The notes under the pieces: model-generated
Seen by the model: only the letters and a program-made list of their open reading frames with translations
Told to the model about the DNA's origin: nothing
Database searches by the model: none
Source: Tannerella sp.
Lineage (GTDB): Bacteria > Bacteroidota > Bacteroidia > Bacteroidales > Tannerellaceae
NCBI GenBank assembly: GCA_031265585.1
Contig: JAISCL010000038.1
Location: forward strand, 1 to 51,989
DNA length: 51,989 bases
Direction: 5' to 3'
Shown: one piece after another, positions 35,561-44,102 of the stretch
Layout of the letters: every line of letters starts with the position of its first letter
Position numbering within the stretch: position 1 is the first letter of the stretch
Translations under genes and position numbers: made by a program

Positions 35561-37354
35561 CTAAAACAGGAGATTCCAATTGCCGGAGAAATAGGCTTTA
35601 TACAGGTTTTTTAAATGGGTTTGGTCATTTTGTCTGAGGAAACGGTTTTGCAAATCTTTAAACAGATAGAACTGAAGCCAGTAACCGTTGGAATACTTTT
35701 CAAAAACGGATGCCGATTCGTGCAGCTTGGCATACCACGAAACGTTAAGGCCGTATTTCTGCGCTGCCTTTTCCGCTAAAAGGGCATTGCTCCACATCGC
35801 ATCCGACACGTTCCTTTTCAACTGATGGAAGCCGGCATATTCGAAGTCCGAAATGTTGATGATTTCACAGGCATCATCCAGACCCAGCTGTTTCAGGTCT
35901 ACGGTTTCCTCAAAGAGCGTATCGCCATCCAGGTCGTATTCGATGTAATCGAAGAATCCGTTGCCGTCCCTGTCGGTATATTTGACGGTGGCAAACTGTT
36001 TGGGGTCTCTGTTCAGCCAGTGCCGGTCATAACCCTGGTAAGCCGACGCATTTTTGTCTATTCTCCAGCAGCCCCATTCGGCGCCGAAGAGGTGCAGCCG
36101 TCCGTCGAATTTGCCGATATACAGCTGTCCCTTGCCGGAAGCGTCCAGATCCCATTCGCCACGGTCGCCGGCGGCATCGGACTGGGAGTTATTATCTATA
36201 CCGCCCTTCCGCGTTCCGATTTTGAACGGGTCGAGGGGATCATACAGTTCTACCCTCTCCCATCGCTTGCAGTCGTCATCCTCGTCATAGACAAAGTATA
36301 CCTGCTCCCATTCGCCGTCGAAAATCAATTTGGGCGCCGCCTTATGGTCGGGATAGATCAGCTCCGTCAGCTGCCGGAAACGCGGATCCGTGAAGTACCG
36401 GTCGGACTCGGGCAGGCCACGCATATTCGGGACAGGGTGCACCTGATCCATATAGTTGAAGCCCTTCCCGCGGAAACTGACCGTCATGTCAAAATCGAAA
36501 CTGTTGCCCGGCCCGTTATCGTTATCCATGTCTACGGCCATGGATACCCAGTCAATCCAGCCGCTCAGCTTCAGCCGCTGGGTGGCTTTGCCATCCACCT
36601 CGCCGTCGTAATAGCGCGGCGAATCTACTAACCGGATAGCCATCTCGGACAGTCCGTCGCCATCCGGGTCGTAAAAGAGGAACGGGTTTTCCCAGTTCAG
36701 CCTCAGATCGTCAATGCCGCCGGTGTAGGCATGGATTTTCAGGAATGCCGTGTTGCCGCTGTAGTCGGTGTAAAAATCGGAGGTTTCCATCCGGTCCCAG
36801 TTGTGGAGTTTGAGTGTATTCCAGTCAATATAATTGAACACCCGGTCGCGGTCGGTGTCCAGGATCCACATATAATGTCCGTTAGGCCATACTCTTCCGG
36901 GGATACTGTCGGGGTACTCCACCACTACCTGCATGTCTGCTTTCCCGTCGCCGTCGGTATCTACCCAGTCCACAATCAGGTCGCCCCACGATCCGTATTT
37001 GCCGTCCCTGTTACGGTCTATCAGGAGGCAGTCGCTGTCGGTATCGCCTTCCAGGTCGTCCGGCATCAAATCCCCGTCGTCATCCAGCCAGAGTATGGGG
37101 ACATCGTTGGCTGTTACCGAGATGATGGCATCCGGTCTGCCGTCGCCGTTGAGGTCGATGAGTTTCGGCTTGTAACCGGCGGGGGGTGGCGGCAGGCGGT
37201 AAGGCGTGAGCGGCGTTTTGATGTTCCAGTAATCCGGCGACGGCTTGCTTTGGGCGCAGGTATCAACCGGCCACCATCCGGCGACGAAAGCGGAGAGTAA
37301 TAACAGGAGATTTGCAGGCAACAACCTGATTGTACGTACAGATGCAGTATTCAT
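35561..37354 (-). CDS. Secreted protein rich in DxDxDG calcium-binding loops
   Basis: 597 residues with a Sec signal ending VDTCAQ. The N-terminal half carries at least six acidic loops of the FG-GAP/thrombospondin-3 type: DLNGDGRPD, DDDGDLMPDD, DRNRDGKYG, DTDGDGKAD, DTDRDRVFN and DPDGDGLSE. More follow further on (DRDGNGFFDYIEYDLDGDTL). The C-terminal quarter is helical (EYAGFHQLKRNVSDAMW). Such loops usually bind calcium and stabilise a propeller or solenoid. No catalytic motif is evident. It is 36 bp downstream of the lyase gene on the same strand, so it may be a carbohydrate-active or binding partner of the PUL2 lyase. I recall similar proteins in pectin-type loci but cannot assign a family. 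Confidence 0.75.
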   Translation of the reverse strand: MNTASVRTIRLLPANLLLLLSAFVAGWWPVDTCAQSKPSPDYWNIKTPLTPYRLPPPPAGYKPKLIDLNGDGRPDAIISVTANDVPILWLDDDGDLMPDDLEGDTDSDCLLIDRNRDGKYGSWGDLIVDWVDTDGDGKADMQVVVEYPDSIPGRVWPNGHYMWILDTDRDRVFNYIDWNTLKLHNWDRMETSDFYTDYSGNTAFLKIHAYTGGIDDLRLNWENPFLFYDPDGDGLSEMAIRLVDSPRYYDGEVDGKATQRLKLSGWIDWVSMAVDMDNDNGPGNSFDFDMTVSFRGKGFNYMDQVHPVPNMRGLPESDRYFTDPRFRQLTELIYPDHKAAPKLIFDGEWEQVYFVYDEDDDCKRWERVELYDPLDPFKIGTRKGGIDNNSQSDAAGDRGEWDLDASGKGQLYIGKFDGRLHLFGAEWGCWRIDKNASAYQGYDRHWLNRDPKQFATVKYTDRDGNGFFDYIEYDLDGDTLFEETVDLKQLGLDDACEIINISDFEYAGFHQLKRNVSDAMWSNALLAEKAAQKYGLNVSWYAKLHESASVFEKYSNGYWLQFYLFKDLQNRFLRQNDQTHLKNLYKAYFSGNWNLLF

Positions 37355-37390
37355 AGGATAATATTCTTTTGGCGGGCAAAATTAATAAAT

Positions 37391-39508
37391 TCAAAATGAT
37401 ATAACGACGGGCTGTTTCCCTTTTTTTTCGTAAATGATCTTTTTCTTTTCAAGCGTCAGCTGTTCGGCGATTTTTCCGGACGACACCGTAATGCTTATTT
37501 TCCCGTCCGTTTCCTGCCGGATCCGGATGTCCGGCTGTTTTTTTTCGCCTTGCGCCGGTTTTATGAGCGCTACAAAATCCGCTTCATTCAATTCCTGCCG
37601 AAGTACGAGCAGAGGCGCTTTTTTGTCTCCTTCACCGGTTGGCATGGCAGCGGTAAATACTGCCTGTTCCTTACCGTCGTGCATGAACCACAGGTTCAGT
37701 CCGCAACCGTCCGCGTCCCAGTGCGCCTTTCCGGAAGCGCCTGCCGGGTGCTGTTTTTTTACATCCGTGATGAACGGATATGCAAATTCGCCGGATGAAA
37801 CAGCCGTACCGGAGTTTATGGCAACCGCCTTCCCCTCCGCGTGAAAAAACCAGTCATAGCGGTGCTTTTCCTTTCCTGCCACATGATCCCAGACGACGGC
37901 ATAACCGTCCGTCAGCATGACCGACCGCGTCCATTCGCATCCTTCGATTTCGGAAGTCGTTGCCGACGCAAATTTAAAGGAGGGATGGATTTCGAAAGCG
38001 GTCAGGTTCCGGTCTTTGGCAGGCGGTTGATTTTTCCCGTCAATGACAAGGGTATTGTGCGACGGGGTGCTTTTCAGAAACTGATTCGATGCGGAGGCAT
38101 ATCCTGTTGTTCCGTAATCGGGCGCTACGATTTTTCCCCCGGCAAACAGGGTGATGCCCATTTTGTCAGGATGTCCGTGTCCCAGGTACGGGCCATAATC
38201 AAACGTCATCATCATTTCCCTGTCGGCCGGAAGGTTTGAGTTTTGCCTCAGTATGGCAATGCCCAGCGTCGGGAAATCGACGGATGAAAAAACAGGTGCG
38301 GCCAGCTTTGCCGGAAGTTCTTCACCGTACAGTACATTCCTGTAGTGTGCATCCAGCAGGTCTCCCGGCACGCCGCTTTTCCCGCCTTTGCGGATTCGGC
38401 GCGCAGCCCATGCAAATTCGGGCAGCCTGTAGCGGTAATAGCCGGCCGTATACTGATCCTGCGGCAGCCAGGAATCATACCAGCCATCGTTTATGGCTGC
38501 CAGCCGCATATCGGGATATGCGTACCAGAGCGGTGTTGCAAGCATTTTCCGGATGCCTTTCCCGTCTTTTATTTCCCAGTTGTATAAATCGTCGCCATGG
38601 TTGGCTGCCGCTTCAACAAACGAGAGGAAAGCGTTTAAGGGATAAAAGTGGTAGGTGTGTACCGATTCGGGCCACAGTCCGTCGTCTCCCAGCTGGTCAC
38701 TGATCTGCGCCTTGAACTGTTGGGTCGCGTAATCAATGAAGCGCTGGTGGCGGGTAGCGTATCCCACGACGCCTACCGCCGAAAGATGCCATGAGCCCCA
38801 GTTGCCGCCGAGGCCGGAATTGGCAAGCATTTGTGCGGCAGGCCACAGCAAATCCTGTTCGATATGCGTCCGCTGACCGTCTGTCATGGCATTGTACAGC
38901 AGGTCGTATCCTTCGGCCAGGGGAATCATCACAACCGCTTCTTCAAGTGTTTGACGCAACAGGGTTTGACGCGGGTATGCGTCCGCATAGCGGGAAAGGA
39001 TTTCGATGCCTTTCTCCGCATACTCCCTTTTCCCTTCGACGGCATAAACCATTCCCAGGTGACGGACAGCGCCACACAGCCAGTAGTGTATCAGGGCGCG
39101 CCGCACAGCCAGTACCTTGTCGTTGAGATACGTTTTCCCGCATACCGGACAGCGGCTGGGGACATTATCGCGGAATATTCTGTCGTCCGGGATTTCCAGC
39201 ATCGTACCGTCGGTACAGAAAAAATCGTGAAACCATCCTCCCGTTTCGGGAATGACAGCCGGACGCTGCAGCCAGCGGTCGGCATCCGCTTTTACATATT
39301 TTTCGTAGATCGCCTTCCGTTCGGATTTCCCGTGCAGTATGTCTTCGCGGATAAAGTCAAGCCGTTCGCTGCCGACCGCCACACAGGGATGCGGAAGGGC
39401 ATCGTATTTGCAGGGTTTGGCGCCGACGGCGGCGCCTTCCCTTTTTTCCAAATTCTGTCCCCACAGCATGGCAGGAACCAACAGGCAGACAATTAAAAGT
39501 TTCTTCAT
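37391..39508 (-). CDS. Polysaccharide lyase with alginate-lyase and heparinase II/III-like domains
   Basis: 705 residues with signal peptide MKKLLIVCLLVPAMLWGQ, so periplasmic. The N-terminal (alpha/alpha) domain (about residues 50-370) has RCPVCGKTYLNDKV, an unusual Cys pair, and GGNWGSWHLSAVGVVGYATR, typical of the Alginate_lyase domain. The beta-sandwich half matches heparinase II/III: TFDYGPYLGHGHPDKMGITL, GGKIVAPDYGTTGYA, SHNTLVIDGKNQPP and VWDHVAGKEKHRYDWFFH. Such enzymes cut uronic-acid-containing chains by beta-elimination, and the Tyr/His pair in YGPYLGHGHPD fits catalysis. The exact PL family and substrate cannot be given. It lies 17 bp after the upstream lipoprotein gene within PUL2. 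Confidence 0.85.
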   Translation of the reverse strand: MKKLLIVCLLVPAMLWGQNLEKREGAAVGAKPCKYDALPHPCVAVGSERLDFIREDILHGKSERKAIYEKYVKADADRWLQRPAVIPETGGWFHDFFCTDGTMLEIPDDRIFRDNVPSRCPVCGKTYLNDKVLAVRRALIHYWLCGAVRHLGMVYAVEGKREYAEKGIEILSRYADAYPRQTLLRQTLEEAVVMIPLAEGYDLLYNAMTDGQRTHIEQDLLWPAAQMLANSGLGGNWGSWHLSAVGVVGYATRHQRFIDYATQQFKAQISDQLGDDGLWPESVHTYHFYPLNAFLSFVEAAANHGDDLYNWEIKDGKGIRKMLATPLWYAYPDMRLAAINDGWYDSWLPQDQYTAGYYRYRLPEFAWAARRIRKGGKSGVPGDLLDAHYRNVLYGEELPAKLAAPVFSSVDFPTLGIAILRQNSNLPADREMMMTFDYGPYLGHGHPDKMGITLFAGGKIVAPDYGTTGYASASNQFLKSTPSHNTLVIDGKNQPPAKDRNLTAFEIHPSFKFASATTSEIEGCEWTRSVMLTDGYAVVWDHVAGKEKHRYDWFFHAEGKAVAINSGTAVSSGEFAYPFITDVKKQHPAGASGKAHWDADGCGLNLWFMHDGKEQAVFTAAMPTGEGDKKAPLLVLRQELNEADFVALIKPAQGEKKQPDIRIRQETDGKISITVSSGKIAEQLTLEKKKIIYEKKGKQPVVISF

Positions 39509-39525
39509 GTACCGTTCATTCGCCC

Positions 39526-40752
39526 TTAATCTAACTGAAGCAGCTGGAACCGGCTGCCGCGCAGGTTTTGCCGCGTAGAGACAAAATGTACCAGCAGCCC
39601 GGCTGATATTTCGGTTGGTTGCGTGATTTCAAATTCGACGGATTTGCTGCCGGTCTCGGTCGTGCTGACCGCCATTCCCGCGAGGGAAGCCGAAGCTATA
39701 GCCGAACTTATATTGTCCACATCGGGCAGCGTGTTTCCCCTGGCAACGACCAGGTATCTTGCATCATTTCCCGTATTGCCGATGGCATTGTCCGGCCCTC
39801 CGAAGTCGAATACAAGCTGATAACGGCCCGGGTCTATCGTAAATGTCTGGTATATTTTCCCGTTATTGATGGCCGGGTCGGTTGTCCACTGCTCGGCGCC
39901 CATACAGCCGCCGCCGTTCAGGTCGTCGTAACCGCCGTATCCGCCTTTATTTTTTACGGCATCATTGGTTATCCAGTCGCGGAGGATACCGTACCTGCTG
40001 CCGTCCCAGGAGGACCAGGCAAACGGGCGCCCGGTATTTTTCATATACCTGGACGTTACAACTTTCCGTGTGATTTTCAGCGGCTCCGGATCGGTATATA
40101 ACGTGTCTATGGCCAGTGTATCGGGGAGATAGAGCGTCCGGATAAAATAGTCCACGCTTGTGTCGCCGGACCATTTGGTAACAGCCTCTTCCACGTCAAT
40201 ACGCTCGCCGAAGGTTTGACCGTTACGGACATAAAACAGTTCGACGGCAATTGCGCCGCCTATTACATCGGCTGCACCCCAGGTAATAGAGAGCGTCCCG
40301 TCTTCGACCATCTCACTGAACAGAACCGGACGGGGAAGCAGGTTGGAACGGAATTTTTCGCCATATACGGTGCCCAGCACTTCCGTCGCAATAGAGGCAT
40401 TGCCTTCATCGTCATACAGCGTGATGAAAAAGGAATAAAGATTTTCGGGAAGGTTATCTATCAGAATTTCTACCGAATTCTGTTCCCTGGCAATATCCAT
40501 CATGATGGAATCCGTATAGTTATTCCAGGATACTTTCGCCTTCGTCACGCTGGGCGATGCTCCTTTCAGCCAGGACAGTTTTATCCGGTTATATCCGGGA
40601 TGGGCAACAGGATTTACCGGCTTTCCGGTATAGATCTTTCCGCCGGGGACAATGAAGTCCTTATAGACGCTTTCCATGTCCTTGCAGGTAGTGAAACATA
40701 CGATTGCAAGTACCCCTGCGGTGTATTGAATAATTTTTTTTAGCTCATTCAT
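39526..40752 (-). CDS. SusE-position surface lipoprotein (DUF4998/DUF5013-like)
   Basis: 408 residues; lipoprotein signal ending AIVCFTTC, followed by KDMESVYKDFIVPGGKIYTG, the typical DUF4998 opening. Two fibronectin-III-like modules come next (RIKLSWLKGASPSVTKAKV, TLSITWGAADVIGGAIAV). The C-terminal domain, from about residue 250, resembles DUF5013/carbohydrate-binding jelly rolls (EQWTTDPAINNGKIYQTFT, RYQLVFDFGGPDNA). Probably displays a glycan-binding site at the surface for the PUL2 substrate. A 225-bp gap containing two copies of a 14-bp palindrome separates it from the preceding gene. Confidence 0.8.
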   Translation of the reverse strand: MNELKKIIQYTAGVLAIVCFTTCKDMESVYKDFIVPGGKIYTGKPVNPVAHPGYNRIKLSWLKGASPSVTKAKVSWNNYTDSIMMDIAREQNSVEILIDNLPENLYSFFITLYDDEGNASIATEVLGTVYGEKFRSNLLPRPVLFSEMVEDGTLSITWGAADVIGGAIAVELFYVRNGQTFGERIDVEEAVTKWSGDTSVDYFIRTLYLPDTLAIDTLYTDPEPLKITRKVVTSRYMKNTGRPFAWSSWDGSRYGILRDWITNDAVKNKGGYGGYDDLNGGGCMGAEQWTTDPAINNGKIYQTFTIDPGRYQLVFDFGGPDNAIGNTGNDARYLVVARGNTLPDVDNISSAIASASLAGMAVSTTETGSKSVEFEITQPTEISAGLLVHFVSTRQNLRGSRFQLLQLD

Positions 40753-40824
40753 AAGTCTGTTTGTTAAGAAATAAAAGATAAATACTCTGGGTTGTGTTAA
40801 TTTGAAATCAAAAGAGCCGGTTTT

Positions 40825-40889
40825 GCCTTTCCGTACATGTACGGATTGATGAAATCAACTGATTTGGCCTTTCCGTACATGTACGGATT
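40825..40889. repeat. Two copies of a perfect 14-bp palindrome spaced 42 bp
   Basis: CCGTACATGTACGG occurs at 40831-40844 and 40873-40886, inside longer near-identical direct repeats that share GCCTTTCC before it and ATT(G/C)ATGAA after it. The 42-bp period is about four helical turns. It lies between two same-direction PUL2 lipoprotein genes in an otherwise featureless 225-bp gap. It could be a protein-binding site, an mRNA processing/stability element or a REP-like repeat. No -7 box was found nearby. Confidence 0.85.
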
Positions 40890-40977
40890 CATGAATCGAA
40901 CCTTTTTTGGCCGGTCGCTCCATACACCGGAACATATACAAAAAAACGTCACACTTTGTTTATTTCGCATCACCATG

Positions 40978-42156
40978 TCATTTTACTATCTGTCCCCAGA
41001 ATGACAGTTCATTGAGCGAATAAAATTTGCCGCCGCCACCACGGATCGTCAGCACTTTGAAACGCATGTAGCGCACGGCGGGAATCCCGACAGGAAAACT
41101 GTAGTCTTCGCCGGCCCGCTCATATTCCATATCTTCGGCCGTATAGGTAGGATCCGGAAGGCCGGAAGGCTTGAAACTTTCGAAATGTCCCAGCAGAATC
41201 CATTTATCCCAGTCGTCCACCAGTTCGTTAGACCCCCATATTTCAAAGTCTTTCACCCAGTCAGGTACGTAAGGATATCCAATACACTGAAACAGCCTCA
41301 TCCGGCCGAAAACAACCGGTTGTTGCATGTCCATTGTAAACCATTGGGGGTAGGTGTCATCTTCGGATTTATACCAGGTATCGCCGGCTCCGACCTTGCC
41401 GTCAAACAGCCTGTCTACCGAATTTGTTCCCTGTCCTTTGTTTTTATCACTCGGCAACGATACTAATTTAAAATTAGAATAGGGAATCGGTTCTTCAAAC
41501 AGGGGCGTCAGGTTTTTCACCAGCGTGTCGGACTTGTTATTCCAGCGGTCGCGTATGTATATGCCGAAATCTGCGGCTTTTGCTTCCATGTCCCGTATGG
41601 CAAAATTACCCTCGAGGGAAGACGTAAAATGCGGCGCCAGTTGAAACCATTCCCGGTTGCCCGTTGTGTCGGCCATGACAAAAATAGCCAGATCGGCCTG
41701 GGCTTCATTTTTATAGGTTATTTGTACCCCGCCGAAAGTAACGTCGAGGGTCAAGGTTTTAAACGCACTTTTCACGGGAGGAAGATCCGGCCTTACATTA
41801 ACGGTAATGGGGGCCGATTCTTTTTCATTCCGCCCGACACTGTAGATATTCACCTTATATTCCGTCGTATCGCCGAAGCCTACCAGATACAGGCTGTCCT
41901 GATAGGAGGAAGATTTGGCCTCGCGATAGACGCCCGGCTGAATTTCATAAACGGCTTTCACATACGACAGCGATTTGTCTTCCGGCAGTTTATAAGTAAC
42001 AATCGCACCGCCAGGAATGCTTTCCCATTTCACATCGTGTACCTGTCCGGGTATCGCGGCATCCGTATCCGGATACGAAAGATGCTCTTCTTCCTTGCAG
42101 CCATACCACCCAATCAATACCAACGCTGACAGCGTCATAAAAATATTTGTTTTCAT
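40978..42156 (-). CDS. Surface lipoprotein with DUF4959/DUF5126/F5-8C-like domains
   Basis: 392 residues; lipoprotein signal ending LIGWYGC. After IPGQVHDVKWESIPGGAIVTY (DUF4959 start, a fibronectin-like domain) comes a second domain (LTLDVTFGGVQITYKNEAQA) and a C-terminal discoidin/F5-8 type C-like module (SVDRLFDGKVGAGDTWYKS, PQWFTMDMQQPVVFGRMRL, ending SLNELSFWGQIVK). Such DUF5000-type modules bind carbohydrate. It follows susD by 24 bp and is the probable SusE equivalent of PUL2. Confidence 0.85.
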   Translation of the reverse strand: MKTNIFMTLSALVLIGWYGCKEEEHLSYPDTDAAIPGQVHDVKWESIPGGAIVTYKLPEDKSLSYVKAVYEIQPGVYREAKSSSYQDSLYLVGFGDTTEYKVNIYSVGRNEKESAPITVNVRPDLPPVKSAFKTLTLDVTFGGVQITYKNEAQADLAIFVMADTTGNREWFQLAPHFTSSLEGNFAIRDMEAKAADFGIYIRDRWNNKSDTLVKNLTPLFEEPIPYSNFKLVSLPSDKNKGQGTNSVDRLFDGKVGAGDTWYKSEDDTYPQWFTMDMQQPVVFGRMRLFQCIGYPYVPDWVKDFEIWGSNELVDDWDKWILLGHFESFKPSGLPDPTYTAEDMEYERAGEDYSFPVGIPAVRYMRFKVLTIRGGGGKFYSLNELSFWGQIVK

Positions 42157-42180
42157 AGCTCTTAATTATATAGTTATTAA

Positions 42181-44073
42181 TTACCAGCCCAAATTCTGTA
42201 TTAAATTCGGGTTTACGGAAATTTGATTATCATTAATCGGCCAAAAGTAGTCTTTTGATCCGAAAGTTTGATCAAACAAGGTCGCTTTTCTGTAATATGC
42301 TTCGGCGCTTTCCTGCTGCCTGTCCCAGCCCTGTACCGGATTGTTCAGGATCCCGGCTGCTGTTTTCCAGCGGCGCAAATCCCAGAAACGCTGCCCCTCG
42401 AAAGCCAGCTCGTTCAGCCGCTCGCTGCGGATGATCTCCCGCAGGCCCGACTGCGACCTGTATTTGTCCGGCGTTATGGAATAATTGTCCCAGGCATCTT
42501 CGACCGTGGGCAATCCCGCTCTTTCGCGGACGCGGTTCAGGTATTGGTATACGTCTTCACCCGGGCCTTCCGCTTCGTTGAGCGCTTCGGCATACAGCAG
42601 GTAGAGATCCGCCAGCCGTATGACCGGCCATGGATAACCACTTACGGAATAGGTTCCCGATCCGATCACGTTTTCAAAATGAATCAGTTTCTTAATGTAA
42701 TATCCCGTAACGGTGCTTCTGTCGCTGCCGGCCGCATGACGCTGCCCCTTTTTGGTCTGTACGTAAAACAAATCACTCGGCTTGGCATTGTCATAGATTC
42801 CCTGCCCGTACCAGATGCCTCCGTCGAAGCCCAGGGAGGCATAAAACCTCGGTTCGCGGTCGAAATGCATGTATACGGTGGTATAGCCTTCGCGAATGTA
42901 CAGGCCTTCCGCCGCCGTGCTTTCCCGCAGCGTGTAACGGTTGTTGTAGTCCCAGGTTTTGTCTTCACTGATCGGGACTCCGTGGCGGGTGTAAAACTGT
43001 TCCACTATTTTCAGCGTGGGCGAATAGTCGCCGCGCGGGGTAGTATTCGATAGATATAGCGGATTCAACGGCGGAATCGCCGATCCCTGGATGGCGCAGT
43101 AACTCTGGGTATTGGCCCAGATCACCTCGCTGTTCCACCGCTCGCAGACGCTGTTGCGAATACTCAGCTGATGCCGGATCGTATCCGTAAGCCTGAACTG
43201 CTGGTAAATCTCCGGATACACGTACAGTTTCATGGCGTCATAATCGCATACTTCAATCGCTTTCCGGCATGCATCCATTGCCAGGCGCCATTTTTCCGCA
43301 TCATATTCCTGATTGAACAGAGGCTGTCCGCCCGGATATTTTAAAGTGGCCTGATCCGTATTGCCATTGTATAAATCGCTGGCAGCCGTTACCAGGATTT
43401 TGGCTTTCAACGCCAGCGCAACCGGCTGTGTGATACGGCCGGCCTCCTGTTGCCTGTTCAGCGTGTAAACGCTCGGTTCAAGAAATTCTACGGCTTCATC
43501 AATTAAGTTGACGATGTATGCAAAGCACGAATCTACCGGATCCCGAACGGTTTTCACCTCGTCGATACTTGCATCAACGGGCATGTTTTCCTTTATTAAC
43601 GGTACCGGCCCGTACATCTGTACCAGGTAGAAATGGTAATAGGCCTTGAGTACCTTTACTTCCGCTATCCATTGATATCTTTCCGTTTCATATATATCGG
43701 GCACATTGTCAATATTTTCCAGAAAGATGTTACAGTCGCGCAATCCCCGGTATAAGTTTACCCAATAGTTATCCCCGTACGGGCTTGTTTTACTCTGGTA
43801 TCCCCTTGCCAGGCTGAAGTACGCACTTCCCTGATTATTCAGCCGCCAGATCTCGTCTCCGCCTTCCATTGCGGGATCCTGTCCCGGATTGCCGTGCCGC
43901 GGCAAATACGAATAACAGGTAAACAAATATCTCTCCGCTTCATTTCTCATGGCAAAAGCATGGCTCAGCGTGGTTACGTTGTCGGGAATCAAACCCAGAA
44001 AATCCGAACAGGATCCCGATAATAATACAATCAGCCAGCCCAACAGGAAACGATTTGTGTATATTGCTTTCAT
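42181..44073 (-). CDS. SusD-family outer-membrane lipoprotein (PUL2)
   Basis: 630 residues, longer than the PUL1 SusD. Lipoprotein signal ending IVLLSGSC, followed by SDFLGLIPDN. The helical scaffold includes IAEVKVLKAYYHFYLVQMYG, VIRLADLYLLYAEALNEAEG and IIRSERLNELAFEGQRFWDLRRW, with a C-terminal LIQNLGW. It caps the adjacent SusC and binds substrate. It begins 29 bp after susC. Confidence 0.95.
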   Translation of the reverse strand: MKAIYTNRFLLGWLIVLLSGSCSDFLGLIPDNVTTLSHAFAMRNEAERYLFTCYSYLPRHGNPGQDPAMEGGDEIWRLNNQGSAYFSLARGYQSKTSPYGDNYWVNLYRGLRDCNIFLENIDNVPDIYETERYQWIAEVKVLKAYYHFYLVQMYGPVPLIKENMPVDASIDEVKTVRDPVDSCFAYIVNLIDEAVEFLEPSVYTLNRQQEAGRITQPVALALKAKILVTAASDLYNGNTDQATLKYPGGQPLFNQEYDAEKWRLAMDACRKAIEVCDYDAMKLYVYPEIYQQFRLTDTIRHQLSIRNSVCERWNSEVIWANTQSYCAIQGSAIPPLNPLYLSNTTPRGDYSPTLKIVEQFYTRHGVPISEDKTWDYNNRYTLRESTAAEGLYIREGYTTVYMHFDREPRFYASLGFDGGIWYGQGIYDNAKPSDLFYVQTKKGQRHAAGSDRSTVTGYYIKKLIHFENVIGSGTYSVSGYPWPVIRLADLYLLYAEALNEAEGPGEDVYQYLNRVRERAGLPTVEDAWDNYSITPDKYRSQSGLREIIRSERLNELAFEGQRFWDLRRWKTAAGILNNPVQGWDRQQESAEAYYRKATLFDQTFGSKDYFWPINDNQISVNPNLIQNLGW

Positions 44074-44102
44074 TTTATTTAAATTTAAATGGTGTTTTAT
44101 TG

